A stretch of 64,000 nt of DNA, from positions 15,138,860 to 15,202,859 of the forward strand of contig OU452199.1 in NCBI GenBank assembly GCA_911728435.2. Direction: 5' to 3'. The translations under genes and the position numbers were made by a program. This document shows, piece after piece, positions 12,376-24,780 of this stretch (position 1 is its first letter; each line of letters begins with the position of its first letter). This DNA comes from Apoderus coryli (lineage: Eukaryota > Arthropoda > Insecta > Coleoptera > Attelabidae). The notes under the pieces were generated by a model. The model worked only from the letters and a program-made list of their open reading frames with translations, had not been told where the DNA came from and searched no databases.

Positions 12376-13297
12376 TCCCTTTTTCCTTATTTCGTTCCTT
12401 TGCAATAGTAGTTTTATCATAATCAAAACTATGGTTGTACGTCTTATGATGTTTCTTTAGAGCGTTTGTTCCTGGTTACCTATCCAATCTAGGTTTCATT
12501 GCAATATTGGCATGGTATTTTGTTTAATTATAAAATAAAAACCTGAGGAACATAAATTTTTGAACCTTAATTTGTTTATAAAGAAGGGAGCTTTAACCTC
12601 AATAATACTACTGATCAATAAATAAATTATTACACTCTCTAAACAATCGAAATAATTCTAAATGATAACCATCTCTGTCACAGTCATTAAGAAACCGTTT
12701 GAGTTAGATATTTTTAAATAGCACATTGATGGATGGTTAATGGTCACGTGCATTATTTACTTCGGATATCAAAATTAATCAAATGCTTTTTCTTAGTATT
12801 GAGATGCGGAAGATCTTTCATCAACAAATATATTTTCGCATCATTTAGTGTCGAATTAAATGCATTTAAGTAATATAAAAATAAATTACGTAAAATAAAC
12901 TGTAAATAATACGATATAGTTGCATAATTTATCAGATTCGTGTGGAATGTCTTGACCTCTTGCTACACCGGAAGTCGCTCCATTTTTTATTTATTTTTTT
13001 TATTAGAAATTGAAAAATAAACGCTAAAAACGATTTCTTGAGATCTTTTTATTTATTTGTACGTAAAGCGGACATATTCATGAATTATTGGTTTGTAACA
13101 TTATCAGAAAGGAAAACATTAGGGAGTTATCTAAATTAGCAATAAATATTTTAAATTATTGGTTGTTACTAATAATTAGACTAATATAGAAGTTTTTAAC
13201 GATTTGCACATATTCGCCATTTGAACATTTTATGCTGATATTGTATAATTTCTTTTATACTCATGCCCACATATTTTCTTTTGTTTGTTGTGAAATA
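12376..13297. other. No gene recognised
   Basis: AT-rich, short open frames only. Nothing beyond ordinary low-complexity runs was seen. Confidence 0.45.
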
Positions 13298-13578
13298 CGG
13301 GCTATCCGTAAAGCAACAGAACGGGCGATTTTAAAAATAGTACATTTTTAAAACAAAAGCCGAGACACGTCAGTTTTGATTTATGATTAGCAATTTTGTA
13401 GCCTACGTATTTGTCATGTTTGTTTCCAATTGCAACCCCTATTTTTGTACAATGATCTGCCACATGTGTTGCGGTGCCATTTCTCAAAAAAAAATTAGTT
13501 ACCTGTCTCGGCTTTTCTTTTAAAAATGTACCATTTTGAAAATAATCGATCGTTCCGTTACTTTTTAGGGACACCCTG
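13298..13578. mobile_element. MITE with Tc1/mariner-type ends
   Basis: About 281 bp flanked by TA (13296-13297 and 13579-13580). The two ends are inverted over about 80 bp. The right end, read inward, is CAGGGTGTCCCTAAAAAGTA and then proceeds through GTACATTTTTAAAA and GCCGAGACA. The left end carries the same series with more changes (CGGGCTATCCGTAAAGCAAC at the tip). The middle is about 120 bp of unrelated sequence. The tip resembles the CAGGGTGG(T)CC tip of the intact DD41D element at 35491, which suggests mobilisation by a related transposase. The open frame across it is not a gene. Confidence 0.8.
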
Positions 13579-13966
13579 TATATTATAATCCAGTGAAACT
13601 ATTACATTATTTTTTCAGACAGGAGTAAGGTACTCGTCAAATGTCTATTTTTAAAGTGCCATAAAACAGTTTTGTGTATCATCCAGTAGAACTAGTTATT
13701 ATTGCTGAGACCCTTACCGTATGTCCGATTATCACTTTGACATGTTGAATATATTGCGCTGGTATCATCCAGTATTTATGTATTGTATACGGGCAGGCAT
13801 ACAGGGACGTCATAAAGTATTATCGGTAGGTAATGTAATACATTAGGGTGAATTTGTGGCTAAGAACTTCTATAATCATTTAACGTAAAAATTAATATTT
13901 ATTCATATTATGATTGTAAAGTAAGTGGATTTCCTGAAATCCACAGAAAAACCTTAAATTAGTATT

Positions 13967-14058
13967 ACCATAGAATAATAACTATAGATAAGAAGGGTCA
14001 GTAGACGCTAAAATGGCATCGACTCGTCGCAATCCCAGCCACATTATGGCCAGCTACT
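13967..14058 (+). repeat. Dispersed repeat family B, copy 1
   Basis: The sequence running 'ACCATAGAATAATAAC(T/C)ATAG', 'ATAAGAAGGGTCAGTA' and 'GCAATCCC(A/G)GCCA' recurs at 43365-43446 on the same strand, with a few substitutions and indels. No coding content. A (TA)n run follows this copy. Confidence 0.75.
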
Positions 14059-15204
14059 ATGTTATACTATATATATATATATATATATACTATAAGATAC
14101 TATACTACAATTATAAGTTGCTTTGTAGACAGAGAGATCAAACGTTCCGACACGAAGTGAAGTAACTGTATATTAAACTGTGGTATTACCACGTGATATT
14201 AGGTAAAAATTTCTGTTTATTAGTATTATATATATATTATAACAAGAGCTGGAATTTCTAAATAATAATAATAATCTTTATTCAAATTGCGTACATTTTA
14301 AATAAAACAACCAATAAAACAATGAATAGTACACAATCGAAATCGAAATAATCGAAATTTATAAAAAAAAAACCATTGACCATTTTATTTTAGTAAATTG
14401 AGAATATCTTTTAATTTAAAAAAACTGTGTGCATGTCTGGTTTTCAACCCCAATTTAATTAGATATAGATGTTAATAAAACAACACTAACACCATATTTC
14501 ACACTTAGTTAAGTTAGTTAATTATTAAAAATGACAATAAACTGAAGCAAAAGAAGAAAAACTTCCACTAAATTGTTTAGTCTTCACTACTGACTAATTA
14601 GGTGCGTTAAATATTTTCGTCTCTAAATTAGTGTTTTAGAAACTACGAGGCTTTGTTTTTCTTAGCTAAACTTTCAGGGTGCGACCCTATTGATTTTTAA
14701 TAATCAGTATTACTTTACAACTTGGTGTTATAGTCTGACTTCTTCAGTTTCTAATTTCGGAATCACTTCAGACAGAAGATTACAAATGTACTTAGTAATA
14801 TGGATGATATTATTTGTGTGTTTTTTTTTCTTTGGGTTTCAGGTTCTTGAAAACAAATTTTATTAATTTTTAGCGAGAAGTTACATTTCGCTCGTCTAAC
14901 TTTATTGACTACGTTCCGGCGATATATTATAACATTATATAAATTAAACATTCTGAAAATTACATTTTATAAAATATTTTTCCTTTTTTTTACAACAAAA
15001 ATACAAATATTTCACAGCACTTCACACAATACAGTTTAAATTGTCTTAGATCAAAATACCTGCAGTACTATTTAGAATTTTTTTAATATTTATTTTTCTT
15101 ATTGAAATTGATATCTATTTCGAGTCTCTTATAGTAGATGAGTGCGTCGGGAATAAAAAGTTTTCCTAAACTGGTAAAACGAGTTTTTCAAATGTTTATG
15201 TTCT

Positions 15205-15405
15205 TTATAAAAAAAAAAAACATTTGTTGAGTTGAAACTGTGTTTTGAGTTGATTGTACTCATAAATGATTCTGTTTTTTGTATAAATAAACATTGGTGG
15301 AGTTCACATTTTGTTTTTGGTTGCTTTTACTCAACAATTTTTTTTTATAAATAAAGATTTGTGGAGTAGACATTGTGATTTGGGTTGTTTTTATTTATAG
15401 CAAGT
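15205..15405. repeat. Three-unit tandem repeat, period about 65-78 bp
   Basis: Three diverged units begin near 15208, 15284 and 15349. Each reads roughly 'ATAAATAAA(C/G)ATT(G)GTGGAGT', followed by 'TTGTTTTTGGTTG', 'ACTCA' and a T-run. The units are shortened and mutated relative to one another. Confidence 0.6.
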
Positions 15406-17355
15406 ACCGTTGAATTTTTGTTTTGCGCCCATAGTTGACACAGTAAAGCCAAACTGTATCTAAATATGCAATTGTGTTCGTGTAGAACAGATACATTTTC
15501 TCTAAACTCAGCTGATTATTCAATTCTATACATTTGTGATATCTAACATTTTCCTAATTTATTTTGTCTTTGGATAGTTCACAATGATAAAAGATAATTT
15601 ATATGTTAAACTACGCTATCTCTTTAGTAACTGTTGAGAGAGCTTAATGTCTTTGACAGTTGAAAAGAAAAAACCACTAAACTATTTTTCTTTTTCTTGG
15701 GCGTACACTGTTAACCTCTGTTTTGTGAGTTTTTAATGTGCACGTGGTAGTGTTTTATAACTCTCTGATTAGCTCCGTACTTTATTATGAGTTTATTAAT
15801 TAAAAAAAATATTTATTTATGTTAATTTTTCTTAACTTCTTATTGTTTGGTTTCCTTGTTAAAAGAAAGTGCGAAATAAGGCCGTTCAATTTATTGTTTA
15901 GTTTAGTTTATCTAAGTAACATAAGACAAAAACAAATTATCAATAATTAAGTAAACCATAATGGTAACTTAATGACTACAAATATACAATTGTAAACGCG
16001 TTCTTCGGTATTGTACATGCCTGGCAGATAATAAATCACTTACATTGACAAAGCAATAGATATGCAAATATGCAACATTCTCACGAAATCCACCTATTTG
16101 TTAGAGTCCACAACGTTTACCCATCCCCATTTAACAATAATAATTATTCGAAGGATATTATAAATAACATTAGTCCTATTGCATTCTGTTGTTTCCGCTT
16201 TATTAACCAGGATATAGGTGGCAGTTATTTCCGCTATTCCAAATATTATACATTGTTCCGCAATAGGGTTAGTAAAATATGGGAGAATTTCATACTGGAG
16301 TTAGAAATAGTGACAGTTGCTAAGAGACACATTAACTGTTAATGATTATGAACAAATTCTTCAGTTGCATATGATACTATGCGTTTATTGTGACGTATTT
16401 AATAGTTTTTAATAGTTCAGCCACTATTACGCAATTCTTATTTTAGTTCAAGTTAATATTATTAATTAGAAGAAATAATCCATTCTCACAGTGGAGTGCA
16501 ATATCTATGATAACGCAAACTATAACGTCACCTCCACAAACCAACCTTATTAACATCACATTAACGGCACGTTAAGCAGCACGAGAAGGTTGATTGATAA
16601 TTGAAATACACAAACCAGCACCATATAGATGTTACTCAAATCCAGGGTTATTTGCCCTTTTCACTCCAGCCTCCTCTAAATGTATTTCAATAAATGTAAA
16701 GACTTACTTTTACTGTATAGTTTAATTTGTAGTATTTAAGACCGAGTGAATTTGATAATAAAAAGATAAATCGAATTTTCACCTCTGCAAGCCTCGATGA
16801 CGACACAATGAGAATTATTTTCAACTGTTCGTTAGAAGAAAATCAAAATAACATACTTAATAAAGATTTACGTTATACTTACTAAATTTGCGATTTAATT
16901 TATTTAATGATTGGTGGGATATAGAGCAAATTATGTCTGATTTTACAATACCGAAGAAACTTAAAATCATCACCATCATTAGAGATATTGAATTCAGATT
17001 AAATTTTACAATCATTTAATTTTAGTATATTAATAATACCTAATTATTATCAATTTATATATCGTTAGTTATCACATTGATTTACTATTTCCTAAATAAT
17101 AAAATATCTGGTTCTATAGTTATATACTAAACAAAACAACTATAATCCGTCTTCCTCTTATAGTAGGTACCTACATGTATAAGTAATATACATTTACCTT
17201 TAATTACCCATGTACCATGTAACATTTCGATCATTGAATTTGTTTATTGCCGTTTAACGCCAAACTAATCAAATGGTTTCCAGTGCGTAATTACTAATTA
17301 ATAGTTGTGACTGCTATTATTAGTACTAGTCTGAAATAATAAAATAAAATATGTA

Positions 17356-18200
17356 CAGGGTATTTTAAAAACTTGGAAAATACATTGTGTTTCAAAATGA
17401 AACATTAAACTAATTAACATACGAATTTTTTATTTTTGCATACCATTTTGGTTGACGCCGCTACGCTGCAGGGTATTTTCATTGTTAGTTGAGATAGACC
17501 TTTGCGATTTTCATCAATTGTAACTTCTTTTTCCAGATGCCACTTTTAGAATTTCCATAGTCTCCTTGGTGTTTACAATACATAGCATTTTAACCTTGCA
17601 TCACATTTCTAAGTCTTAGATCAAAGAACTTTAACGCCCTTACAAGAAAACAATGCTTAAAACTTTGTGAATAAAATGTTAAAGGAATGTTTGAAATGAA
17701 TTTAAACCAGGTAAAAATGTGTTTAATATTATAACAATTTTCGGGGTGAAGCTAACACAAATCGGTGTAACTTTGTTCTTGATTTGAAGCCTTGACAAAA
17801 TAACTATAAAAAATTGTCAAATACGGGAAATGACTGTTACCTCCATTCAATTTTTGCTTATTTTCATTCCTTTTTACAAAAACAGTTTTATTTTTATGAC
17901 ATTGTTGCCATAAAAGTTATTTGAGAAGGAATATCAAATCCGTTTGCTTATTATTAGGTACCCTTTATTAAATGGAACTGTATATATAGCAGAAATTACT
18001 GATTAGCAAGTTAGAGGCCCACATTGTAAGCAAAATATGTGTTGGTGCAGTGATAAAACTTTATTTTTGTTTAGAGTATTATTGAGTTTTGTACTAAATT
18101 ACATCCATAGCTTCTGGCTGCTGACCAAATGAGTTGAATTACACTAAATTATCTTTGAAGCTTCAATAGTAACTGCAAAAACTTGTTCTAGAACGCCCTG
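17356..18200. mobile_element. Possible degenerate Tc1/mariner-like element
   Basis: TACAGGGTATTTTAAAAAC at the left (TA 17354-17355) faces a diverged inverted copy, TACAGGGCGTTCTAGAACAAG, read inward from the right (TA 18201-18202). The interior of 845 bp has no readable transposase. Only the tips and the TA flanks support the call, and inverted similarity decays within about 20 bp. Confidence 0.3.
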
Positions 18201-18980
18201 TATACTTAATATGGAAAAATAAAAAACCAAACGACATATATGATAGAATACAAACAAACGAACTTAAATAGTACATTAAACACGTCAGAAAACTAGTTTT
18301 AATTACCTTGGATGCTAATTGATGAGTCGTTGTGATTAATTCACTTGCGCTTGTTACTGCGGATAATTTATTGTTTTGATTAAATTAATGAACGGAAAAG
18401 TGCGACGTTGTATATCCACTCAGTCACTAGGTCAAGTATGGCAGTAAAGAGACATTATAATGCACAAGAACAGTACCTAGTTTTGTTTCCTGCTCTTTGC
18501 TATATGACAATATTTAAAAAAAATTAGGATATCCAACTTATTATTCTGCGAAACTAGACATCGTTAATTTTGTTGTAATTACCTGTTGAGATGTAATCAT
18601 AAAATAGGTTAATTAGTCAAAGCATTCTTGATGAGTTCGAAGCAAGTTTATGTAAGTAACCACATTTGAGGTGGTCGAAATACGTTGGTAGTTATACAAC
18701 TTCAATTAAATTTAACTAAGATAATGGAATTAGCGATACTTTTGTGGACTTTTTTCATACCCATTTCAAAATACATTCTTTATGGACAATTTTCCAATTT
18801 CCAGGCTAAACTGGAAAACGCGGATCAAAAATCAGAAAACTATTTCATCCTATCCTATTTGTTTATTTTTTGATCCACGAAATAAGAGAAAATGCCTTCT
18901 ATAGTATAGGCGGTTTAATTTATTGTTGTAAAGAAATCGACCTTAAATTGATTGTTGAATTAAATTCAATTCAATATTCT
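18201..18980. other. No gene recognised
   Basis: AT-rich sequence. The 62-codon frame at 18685-18873 has no recognisable motif. Confidence 0.4.
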
Positions 18981-19850
18981 GATTTTGAAGAAGAAAATTT
19001 CAACAAGCATTTATAGAGGCAGCTGCAACAGCAACTAATGACATTCTGCCAGAAAAATATAAAATGCAGGATGAACAGGCTTACCAAGCATATGAAAAAA
19101 AAAATATTTTTTTTGTATAATAGTATCGGTAGACAAGCTTGGTGGACTTCCCATGCCTGTGAGTCTCCCTGAAGTCCGCTTAGCTCGACCTATAAAACTC
19201 ATTTTTCTGGTCTAGTAAAATAAAAATTATGGCCGCCGCAGCTTGAAATGATAACATATTTTGACAGTTCTTGTCAAAACACAGAAATAAACTCTCATAC
19301 TGATAGAGATCTTGCACTCCTCCAGAACTCGACACTTTCTGATGTAATTTATACCTGAAAGATCTAATCGGCGAAGTTTGAAAAATGTTACAGCGAGTTT
19401 AAAGATTGGTGTGAGAAACCAAATGCCTGAAAACTTTTTATTAGGTTATCTGATGCAGAAACCAAAAGTTCAACTTTATGGAGCATTTATTCTATGTTAA
19501 AGTGTATGTTGAACGTCCTCGAAGGGATCGACGTTAGAAAGTTTTCAAAATTAGTACCGTTTCTTTAAAGAAAGACAGTAGTAAGCGAATGACTTAGCTA
19601 TTAATAGTAACTGTTCCTGATATCAAGGCAGACAAGAAGCACGTTTTCACTGTTACTAATATTGATTTCATTCGAATTTATATCGTAAATATGCAAAATT
19701 AATAAATACTCGTCAAATATTCTTGAGATACGGAAACGGAAAGTGTAATGCAAAAGTTGTTGGAGTACATACGACTGGGAAAGTGTCAAGTATGATTGCC
19801 AAAATCTGAAAAATACACAAGCTGCTGTTTTCGAAGTTCTATGTAGTCAA
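18981..19850 (+). pseudogene. Crypton-like tyrosine recombinase remnant
   Basis: The first piece (about 18981-19110) reads FIEAAATATNDILPEKYK followed by EQAYQAYEKK, the N-terminal core-binding start of insect Crypton-type recombinases. After about 240 bp of unrelated sequence, a second piece (about 19353-19578) reads FEKCYSEFKDWCEK, then SSTLWSIYSMLKCMLNVLEG and KFSKLVPFL. A third piece (about 19610-19800) reads ADKKHVFTVTNIDFIRIY, then RKYAKL and YGNGKCNAKVVGVH, which corresponds to the catalytic domain. The order is right for one protein, but frameshifts, stops and an overlap between pieces 1 and 2 show decay or a local duplication. The C-terminal block with the catalytic tyrosine was not found. 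Family recognition is from memory of conserved motifs. Confidence 0.6.
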
Positions 19851-20610
19851 ATTTCAATACAAATTACTCAGAATCACGGACATTGTTTTATATGTATTCA
19901 CAAGGGCTGTTTTCTCTTAGATATTAAAATATATTTTCAAGATCTCTTTATCGGAGATATCTCTGTACTATATTATTATAGAAACAAACATTCAAGAGAA
20001 TGGTTATAGCAACTACCTGCCATATGGCACAGTATAAAAATACCAATACGGTTATAATTCTTTTATAGAATGTTCATTGGTATTCGAAAGATGTAATATT
20101 ATAGATTAACAACGATGATCAAAATGGTTCTGTTTATTATAGTCTTGATTAGAGTTTGATAAAATCATTGTCATACCTTGTATAAATTATTGTTGCAACT
20201 TTTTCTACCCTATAAAAATATTTTTATCTTTTAGAAAGGCTATCAGTTCCATCTCATTTGGTCTTCTTGCGGTTGATATCACTTATATTTTAATACTTTT
20301 ACTCATTTGACGCCAAATGAGAATGTTAAATTAGAATCAATAAGCCTTTATTTATAGCAATCCATTACTCGTGTATGTAGGCTTTTAGACAAAAATGAGT
20401 CGTTAATAAACTTATCAGGTGCCTGTAGATAACCAATTTTGGAAATATTAATGACCCCTCTCAGACATATTTATACTAAACTTAATCAAATTCAGATATT
20501 TTTTTTAATGATTAAAGTGTATTTTAGTATATTTTTTTTAAGGGAAATGGCTTTAGAGTATTTTAATATAATAATTGGCCTATTATTATATTTAATAAAC
20601 AACAACTGTT

Positions 20611-20641
20611 CATAATCTAATATACAACATATTAGATTATG
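20611..20641. repeat. Perfect 13-bp inverted repeat, 5-nt loop
   Basis: CATAATCTAATAT (20611-20623), loop ACAAC, then ATATTAGATTATG (20629-20641). It could form a cruciform or an RNA hairpin. No associated gene is visible. Confidence 0.8.
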
Positions 20642-20730
20642 AGTGTTTCGTTAAAAAATAGATCACGTAGAAAAGTTTCCAGAATTTAAACCTCCGGATC
20701 CTGATAAATTTTTTTAGATGTACAACAAGC

Positions 20731-20850
20731 GGTGTTGCCAATGTGTGCAAGGCGCATTTGGGCGTTTGTTACACTATCTCATATTATCAAAACAATTCCA
20801 ATTAACTTTGGTGTAGATATCTTAACGACATAATCCACTTTAGGAAACTT
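20731..20850 (+). repeat. Dispersed repeat family C, copy 1
   Basis: It shares 'GTTGCCAATGTGTGCAAGGC', 'AAAACAATTCCAATTAACTT' and 'TTAACGACATAA' with 23227-23325 on the same strand. The two copies differ by an internal indel of about 20 bp. Confidence 0.8.
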
Positions 20851-21647
20851 ATGATTTTCCTGAAAGTTCTTTACAAATGCAACGTGCATTTTAATATTTT
20901 TGCCTTGAGTATGCTTCTGTAGGATATAGTCTAGGTCTAGAAGTATTTGTAATGGTGCAGCAATAGGTACCTAGTTAAATTTATTATATAATGGAGAACC
21001 GAAAGTTTAGCGTGGGCCTGCGCAATGCTCATCCCTCTATTTTCATTAAAGAAATTGTGTAAACTCCAAACATAAATGTAGTGTTTACGTTATAATAACA
21101 TTAATATGCTCTACATCATGTAAAATGTACATGATTTCAACCAATAAATTAATTTATGGAAAATTTTAGTTAAATATAATTTCGTGTCTAGTTACATGCA
21201 TTTTAATTGCATATAAATGGCTAATTATTTACTTGATGTCTTCCGTGAATCACTGTGTAAATCGAGTCTGCTTAGAAAAGCAATAAATTTGCAGTTCTAA
21301 TATGCTTAACCTGTTCTTTATTGTACGCATGCTAATAGAATAAATAACTAAGTATGTTATTTTGTCTTTGTCCAATATAATGATAATATGATGAAGATAA
21401 ATTGGGTCTTTAAATTTTACTTCTTCTATTCTTTTTTATTTTTTTATTAATTTGTAATTTTTAACTATTTTATTTAGACAAATTAAAATAAGTACTATTT
21501 TCGAAATCCTTTTCTTCTGAGGAGCAGTAACATATATTATATAATTATCATTGCAGTTCAAGGATTTATTTGGTTTTTTGTTATATTTACTTATACGTTC
21601 AGTCAGTTTTATGCGAGAAAGTTAAATAAAATTTCGTCGTGGTACTA

Positions 21648-21745
21648 GCCAGTGGAGTAGTTGTTTTGCCTTGTTCTATAAATGTATTCATAAGATTGTC
21701 GATAGCGGGGAGAGATTGGTCTCACATCGAAGAAATCTATATTCC
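21648..21745 (+). repeat. Dispersed repeat family A, copy 2
   Basis: The copy shares 'AGTGGAGTAGTTGTTTTGCC', 'TTGTTCT' and 'TCGATAGCGGG' with the copies at 12314-12375 and 53983-54070. It then shares 'ATCGAA(G)AATCTA' with the latter. It lies just upstream of the long hairpin at 21778. Confidence 0.7.
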
Positions 21746-21777
21746 CTTTGTTAATTTTTACCAATTTTTTTACCAAC

Positions 21778-21837
21778 AGTCATTGAGCAGACAGAAGAGA
21801 AATAGAAAGCTATTTCTCTTCTGTCTGCTCAATGACT
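21778..21837. repeat. Perfect 28-bp hairpin with 4-nt loop
   Basis: Left arm 21778-21805 (begins AGTCATTGAGCAG, ends GAAATAG), loop AAAG (21806-21809), right arm 21810-21837, an exact reverse complement with no mismatch. The perfection in decayed surroundings suggests a recent origin, such as a fold-back duplication, or selection. It could be transcribed as a short double-stranded RNA. The open frame across it is not convincing. Confidence 0.9.
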
Positions 21838-23014
21838 ACTGCGTTTTTAACTTATTGAGTAAACCTTATTCCCTTATAGCACATAACTCGATTATAGTCG
21901 ATTTCTTCACTGAGACATTTTGATTTGAATTTCACAATTTAAGATAACCTTTATATAGATAGTATTAAATCATTTTTTTTAAATTGGAGACCCAGATAAA
22001 AATCAATGCCCCTTTCCGGTGTAATTGAAAGTAAATTTAACAGGCCTTCCCCAATAATATCCATATACTTAGTTTGATTAACAAAAGTTTTATTGAAAAT
22101 TTCTAATATAACACTTCATCTATCCTGTGTGTCAAGTCTATTAAAAAGTATGAGATTATGTAATACTGTTATGTTCTAGGTAAATACAACTCATTGTTTT
22201 TGCTACTTGCTGGGAGCAATCTTTATTTTTATAACAAAAATTCAGACATCATTATTAAGTGTAAGAAAAATAAATATCCTTTTGTTAAATACGTTTCAGA
22301 TACTTGACGGTGACAGGTAGTTATGAAGTAGGAGGTACTCGTACTTCTTAAAAAGATTAGTTTTAAGATTAGTATTTGACACGGAAATGTTGAACAAACA
22401 GTGTTCGTTTTATTCTTATTATGACATGTACAAAAGAGAGTAATGTATAACTTAAATTACTTTGAGCCACCTACCTGGTTGAAATTAATGTCTTGTCACA
22501 TTTTTATTTTCAAATGGATAACACCTTTTAAATTGAAAATATAACATTCTACTTTGTCATAAACTTATACATATTATGTGAATGAAAAATATGACATAAA
22601 TACAGAATTATTCAATGGATCAATTTCAGAATAAAGTATAAACTGTAAATCACCATTCAAACCTTGAATCGTCAAATTAAAAAATAAAAATAAATAAAAC
22701 ACAATAAATAATATTCTTATATCTTTTCAAATACAAATTATGTTTTTTACACCAATTTTTTAGTATTTTTTGAACGAATTTGTGATGTATAGGTTCTCTT
22801 AACTAAATATATTATATGAATTTTTTCTGAACATTTCTCTTCTAAATTAATCATCTAAGATCCAGAATACCAAGTACGTAAAAGCGATATATTTATATAT
22901 AATATATATATTTTAAATTAATATTTCTCGTTTTATATAATTTAAATTAACTATATTCTTTTGTATTCTTAATATTCATAAGATAAGCGGGGCATATAAA
23001 AACAATGCACCCGC
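21838..23014. other. No gene recognised
   Basis: AT-rich; only short frames and no paired transposon ends. Confidence 0.45.
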
Positions 23015-23140
23015 AAAGATCCCCGGAAAAAGCTGACAGGATGATTAGCATAACGTGAACTAGTACAAATTTGACGCAGGATTTATTCAGAAGCATTGTT
23101 TCTATAAGTTTAGTTGCCTGTGGAAGTTTTCTGTCTAAAA
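23015..23140 (+). repeat. Dispersed repeat, inverted copy of 3826-3945
   Basis: The sequence with 'GCAGGATTTATTCAGAAGCA' and 'AAGTTTAGTTGCCTGTGGAAG' matches the reverse complement of 3826-3945. It lies about 90 bp before the family C copy at 23227, so both could be parts of one larger element. Confidence 0.6.
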
Positions 23141-23226
23141 TAGTTTGGCATTCCTTTTCTTGAGTTACAAGCTAATTCAATTTCCTCACAAGAATTGAAA
23201 AATATGCACATTATTTTTTGTGCCGT

Positions 23227-23325
23227 GCGCTGTTGCCAATGTGTGCAAGGCCTTTGGCATATTATTAAAACAATTCCAATTAACTTTGGTGCAGATATTT
23301 TAACGACATAAAATGCACTTTATAA
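23227..23325 (+). repeat. Dispersed repeat family C, copy 2
   Basis: It matches 20731-20850 on the same strand ('GTTGCCAATGTGTGCAAGGC' and 'ATTCCAATTAACTTTGGTG'), with a short deletion relative to that copy. Confidence 0.8.
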
Positions 23326-24500
23326 CACTTCTCTATGATTGTATTTTATAGGTTTCGTTAGATGTTTTACATACAACATGATCAGTTATAATAACTTTTG
23401 TTCTATTCTACCTGTTAAAACGCAATAATACATAATATTTTCCTTTTTCTTTCAGGTTAGTTGAAAAATTAATACTATCTACTGGCACATAGCAAATGGT
23501 AAGTGATTTGTTATAGAATAAAGGTATTAAGTAAAATAAAGTGACTAATATACACATTTATATAATGTATCAACTTTATTCTCTATTGCTTGTATTACCG
23601 GCTTTTTATTTATATTCTCACAATTGTTGCGCAATATTTTTATAATAACAATTATTAATATTAAAAATGTTTTCATACATGCATACACTTGCGGCACAAT
23701 GTAAACATACAAGTGAGTATAATATAAAAAAAAATGAATCCTTGAAAACAAATAACAACAACAGGGAATTTCGAAATGTGTCGTCACTTCCTTCATGATT
23801 TTGAAAAAAAAAATACCTTTATTGTCATTTTTACCATCCTCCGGAAAAAATGAAATGATTTGTTGAATACTACATAATTAAACGACACACTTTGCTGAAC
23901 ATGATGGGAAACCCATTATAAAAAAATATAATGTATTTGAATACTACCCATGGATAGTTGCTATCTGCGATGATGTGTTTGTTGGCTGCCTTTCTTTCAG
24001 TTTACGTAAGATGTTTATAAATTTACTGGCTAACAATATAAATTAATTGTATACGTGTTCAAGTACAGGGTCGTCCAAATTAAAATAGACTTACATGATT
24101 TAATAATTTAAAATTTAATTATTATCTAAACATATATAATGAAAACACATAAGGTTTCGGAAATTATTATTAAGATTCCTAATAAAAGGTTTTGTTGTCT
24201 TTATAGGTTTGTACAGATTTACTCTTGTATAGTAGGTTTCTCAGAGAAACAACAAATTTCAGCATTAATGTGTAATTTTTGAAATATCTTACAGCAAAAC
24301 TCGTACTATTATATCCTAGTAAAATATTTTCGTAAACTGTCCTAAAGTTCTAAATACTAAGGTTTATATTTAGAAATTCTAAATAATTAATTTGCCTGAA
24401 GATTCTTGTAGAGGAAGGTTTATTTTAACTATTTGACCTATTTCCGTAATATCTTTTATTATTTTTTGATACAGGGTGGTTTAAGAATAATGATAAAAGT
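23326..24500. other. No gene; isolated transposon-tip motifs
   Basis: TACAGGGTCGTCC at 24065 and TACAGGGTGGTTTAAG at 24472 look like Tc1/mariner tips, but I could not pair them with opposite ends. A segment near 24410-24440 is repeated in inverted form at about 25410-25450, which suggests rearranged transposon pieces. Confidence 0.4.
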
Positions 24501-24507
24501 TAATAAT

Positions 24508-24780
24508 AATAATAAAGACTTTATTGCAATCATCGTTACAAAACTTAACCGGTATGCCACAAAGTAGGTGAACATTTTGTTCAAAAGCACTCATAATAAA
24601 CAAATACAGTTAATACAAAAATAAAAGAATGAAAGAAATTATATGTTATATAAACTAATCCTATAACTAACCTCTCACAGCAGACAATCTAAGCAAACTT
24701 AAGCAGAGCAGAGAAGTCATAGTATCATATTGAATAAATATGTGCCTAATATAAATATTAAACTTAAACTTTCCACAACA
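24508..24780 (-). repeat. Possible retroelement 3' end, minus strand
   Basis: The block begins with a (TAA)n run and 'AGACTTTATTGCAATCATCG', which on the minus strand reads as a 3' untranslated region ending in an ATT-repeat tail. Such tails are usual for some non-LTR elements. No coding match was recognised, so the call rests on the tail alone. Confidence 0.3.

Larger units (their letters stand above)
13579..17355. other. No gene; dispersed and simple repeats
   Basis: It contains a copy of dispersed family B (13967-14058), a (TA)n run near 14070-14089, a possible minus-strand retroelement tail near 14260-14290 ('AATAATAATAATAATCTTTATT') and a three-unit tandem repeat at 15205-15405. The open frame at 16070-16342 has no recognisable domain. 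Confidence 0.45.
19851..21647. other. No gene; one dispersed repeat and one hairpin
   Basis: It contains a 13-bp perfect hairpin at 20611-20641 and a dispersed repeat at 20731-20850. No coding potential was seen. Confidence 0.45.

Noticed and set aside
13302..13574. 90-codon minus-strand frame
   Set aside because: It runs from one inverted repeat of a 281-bp MITE to the other; no protein similarity.
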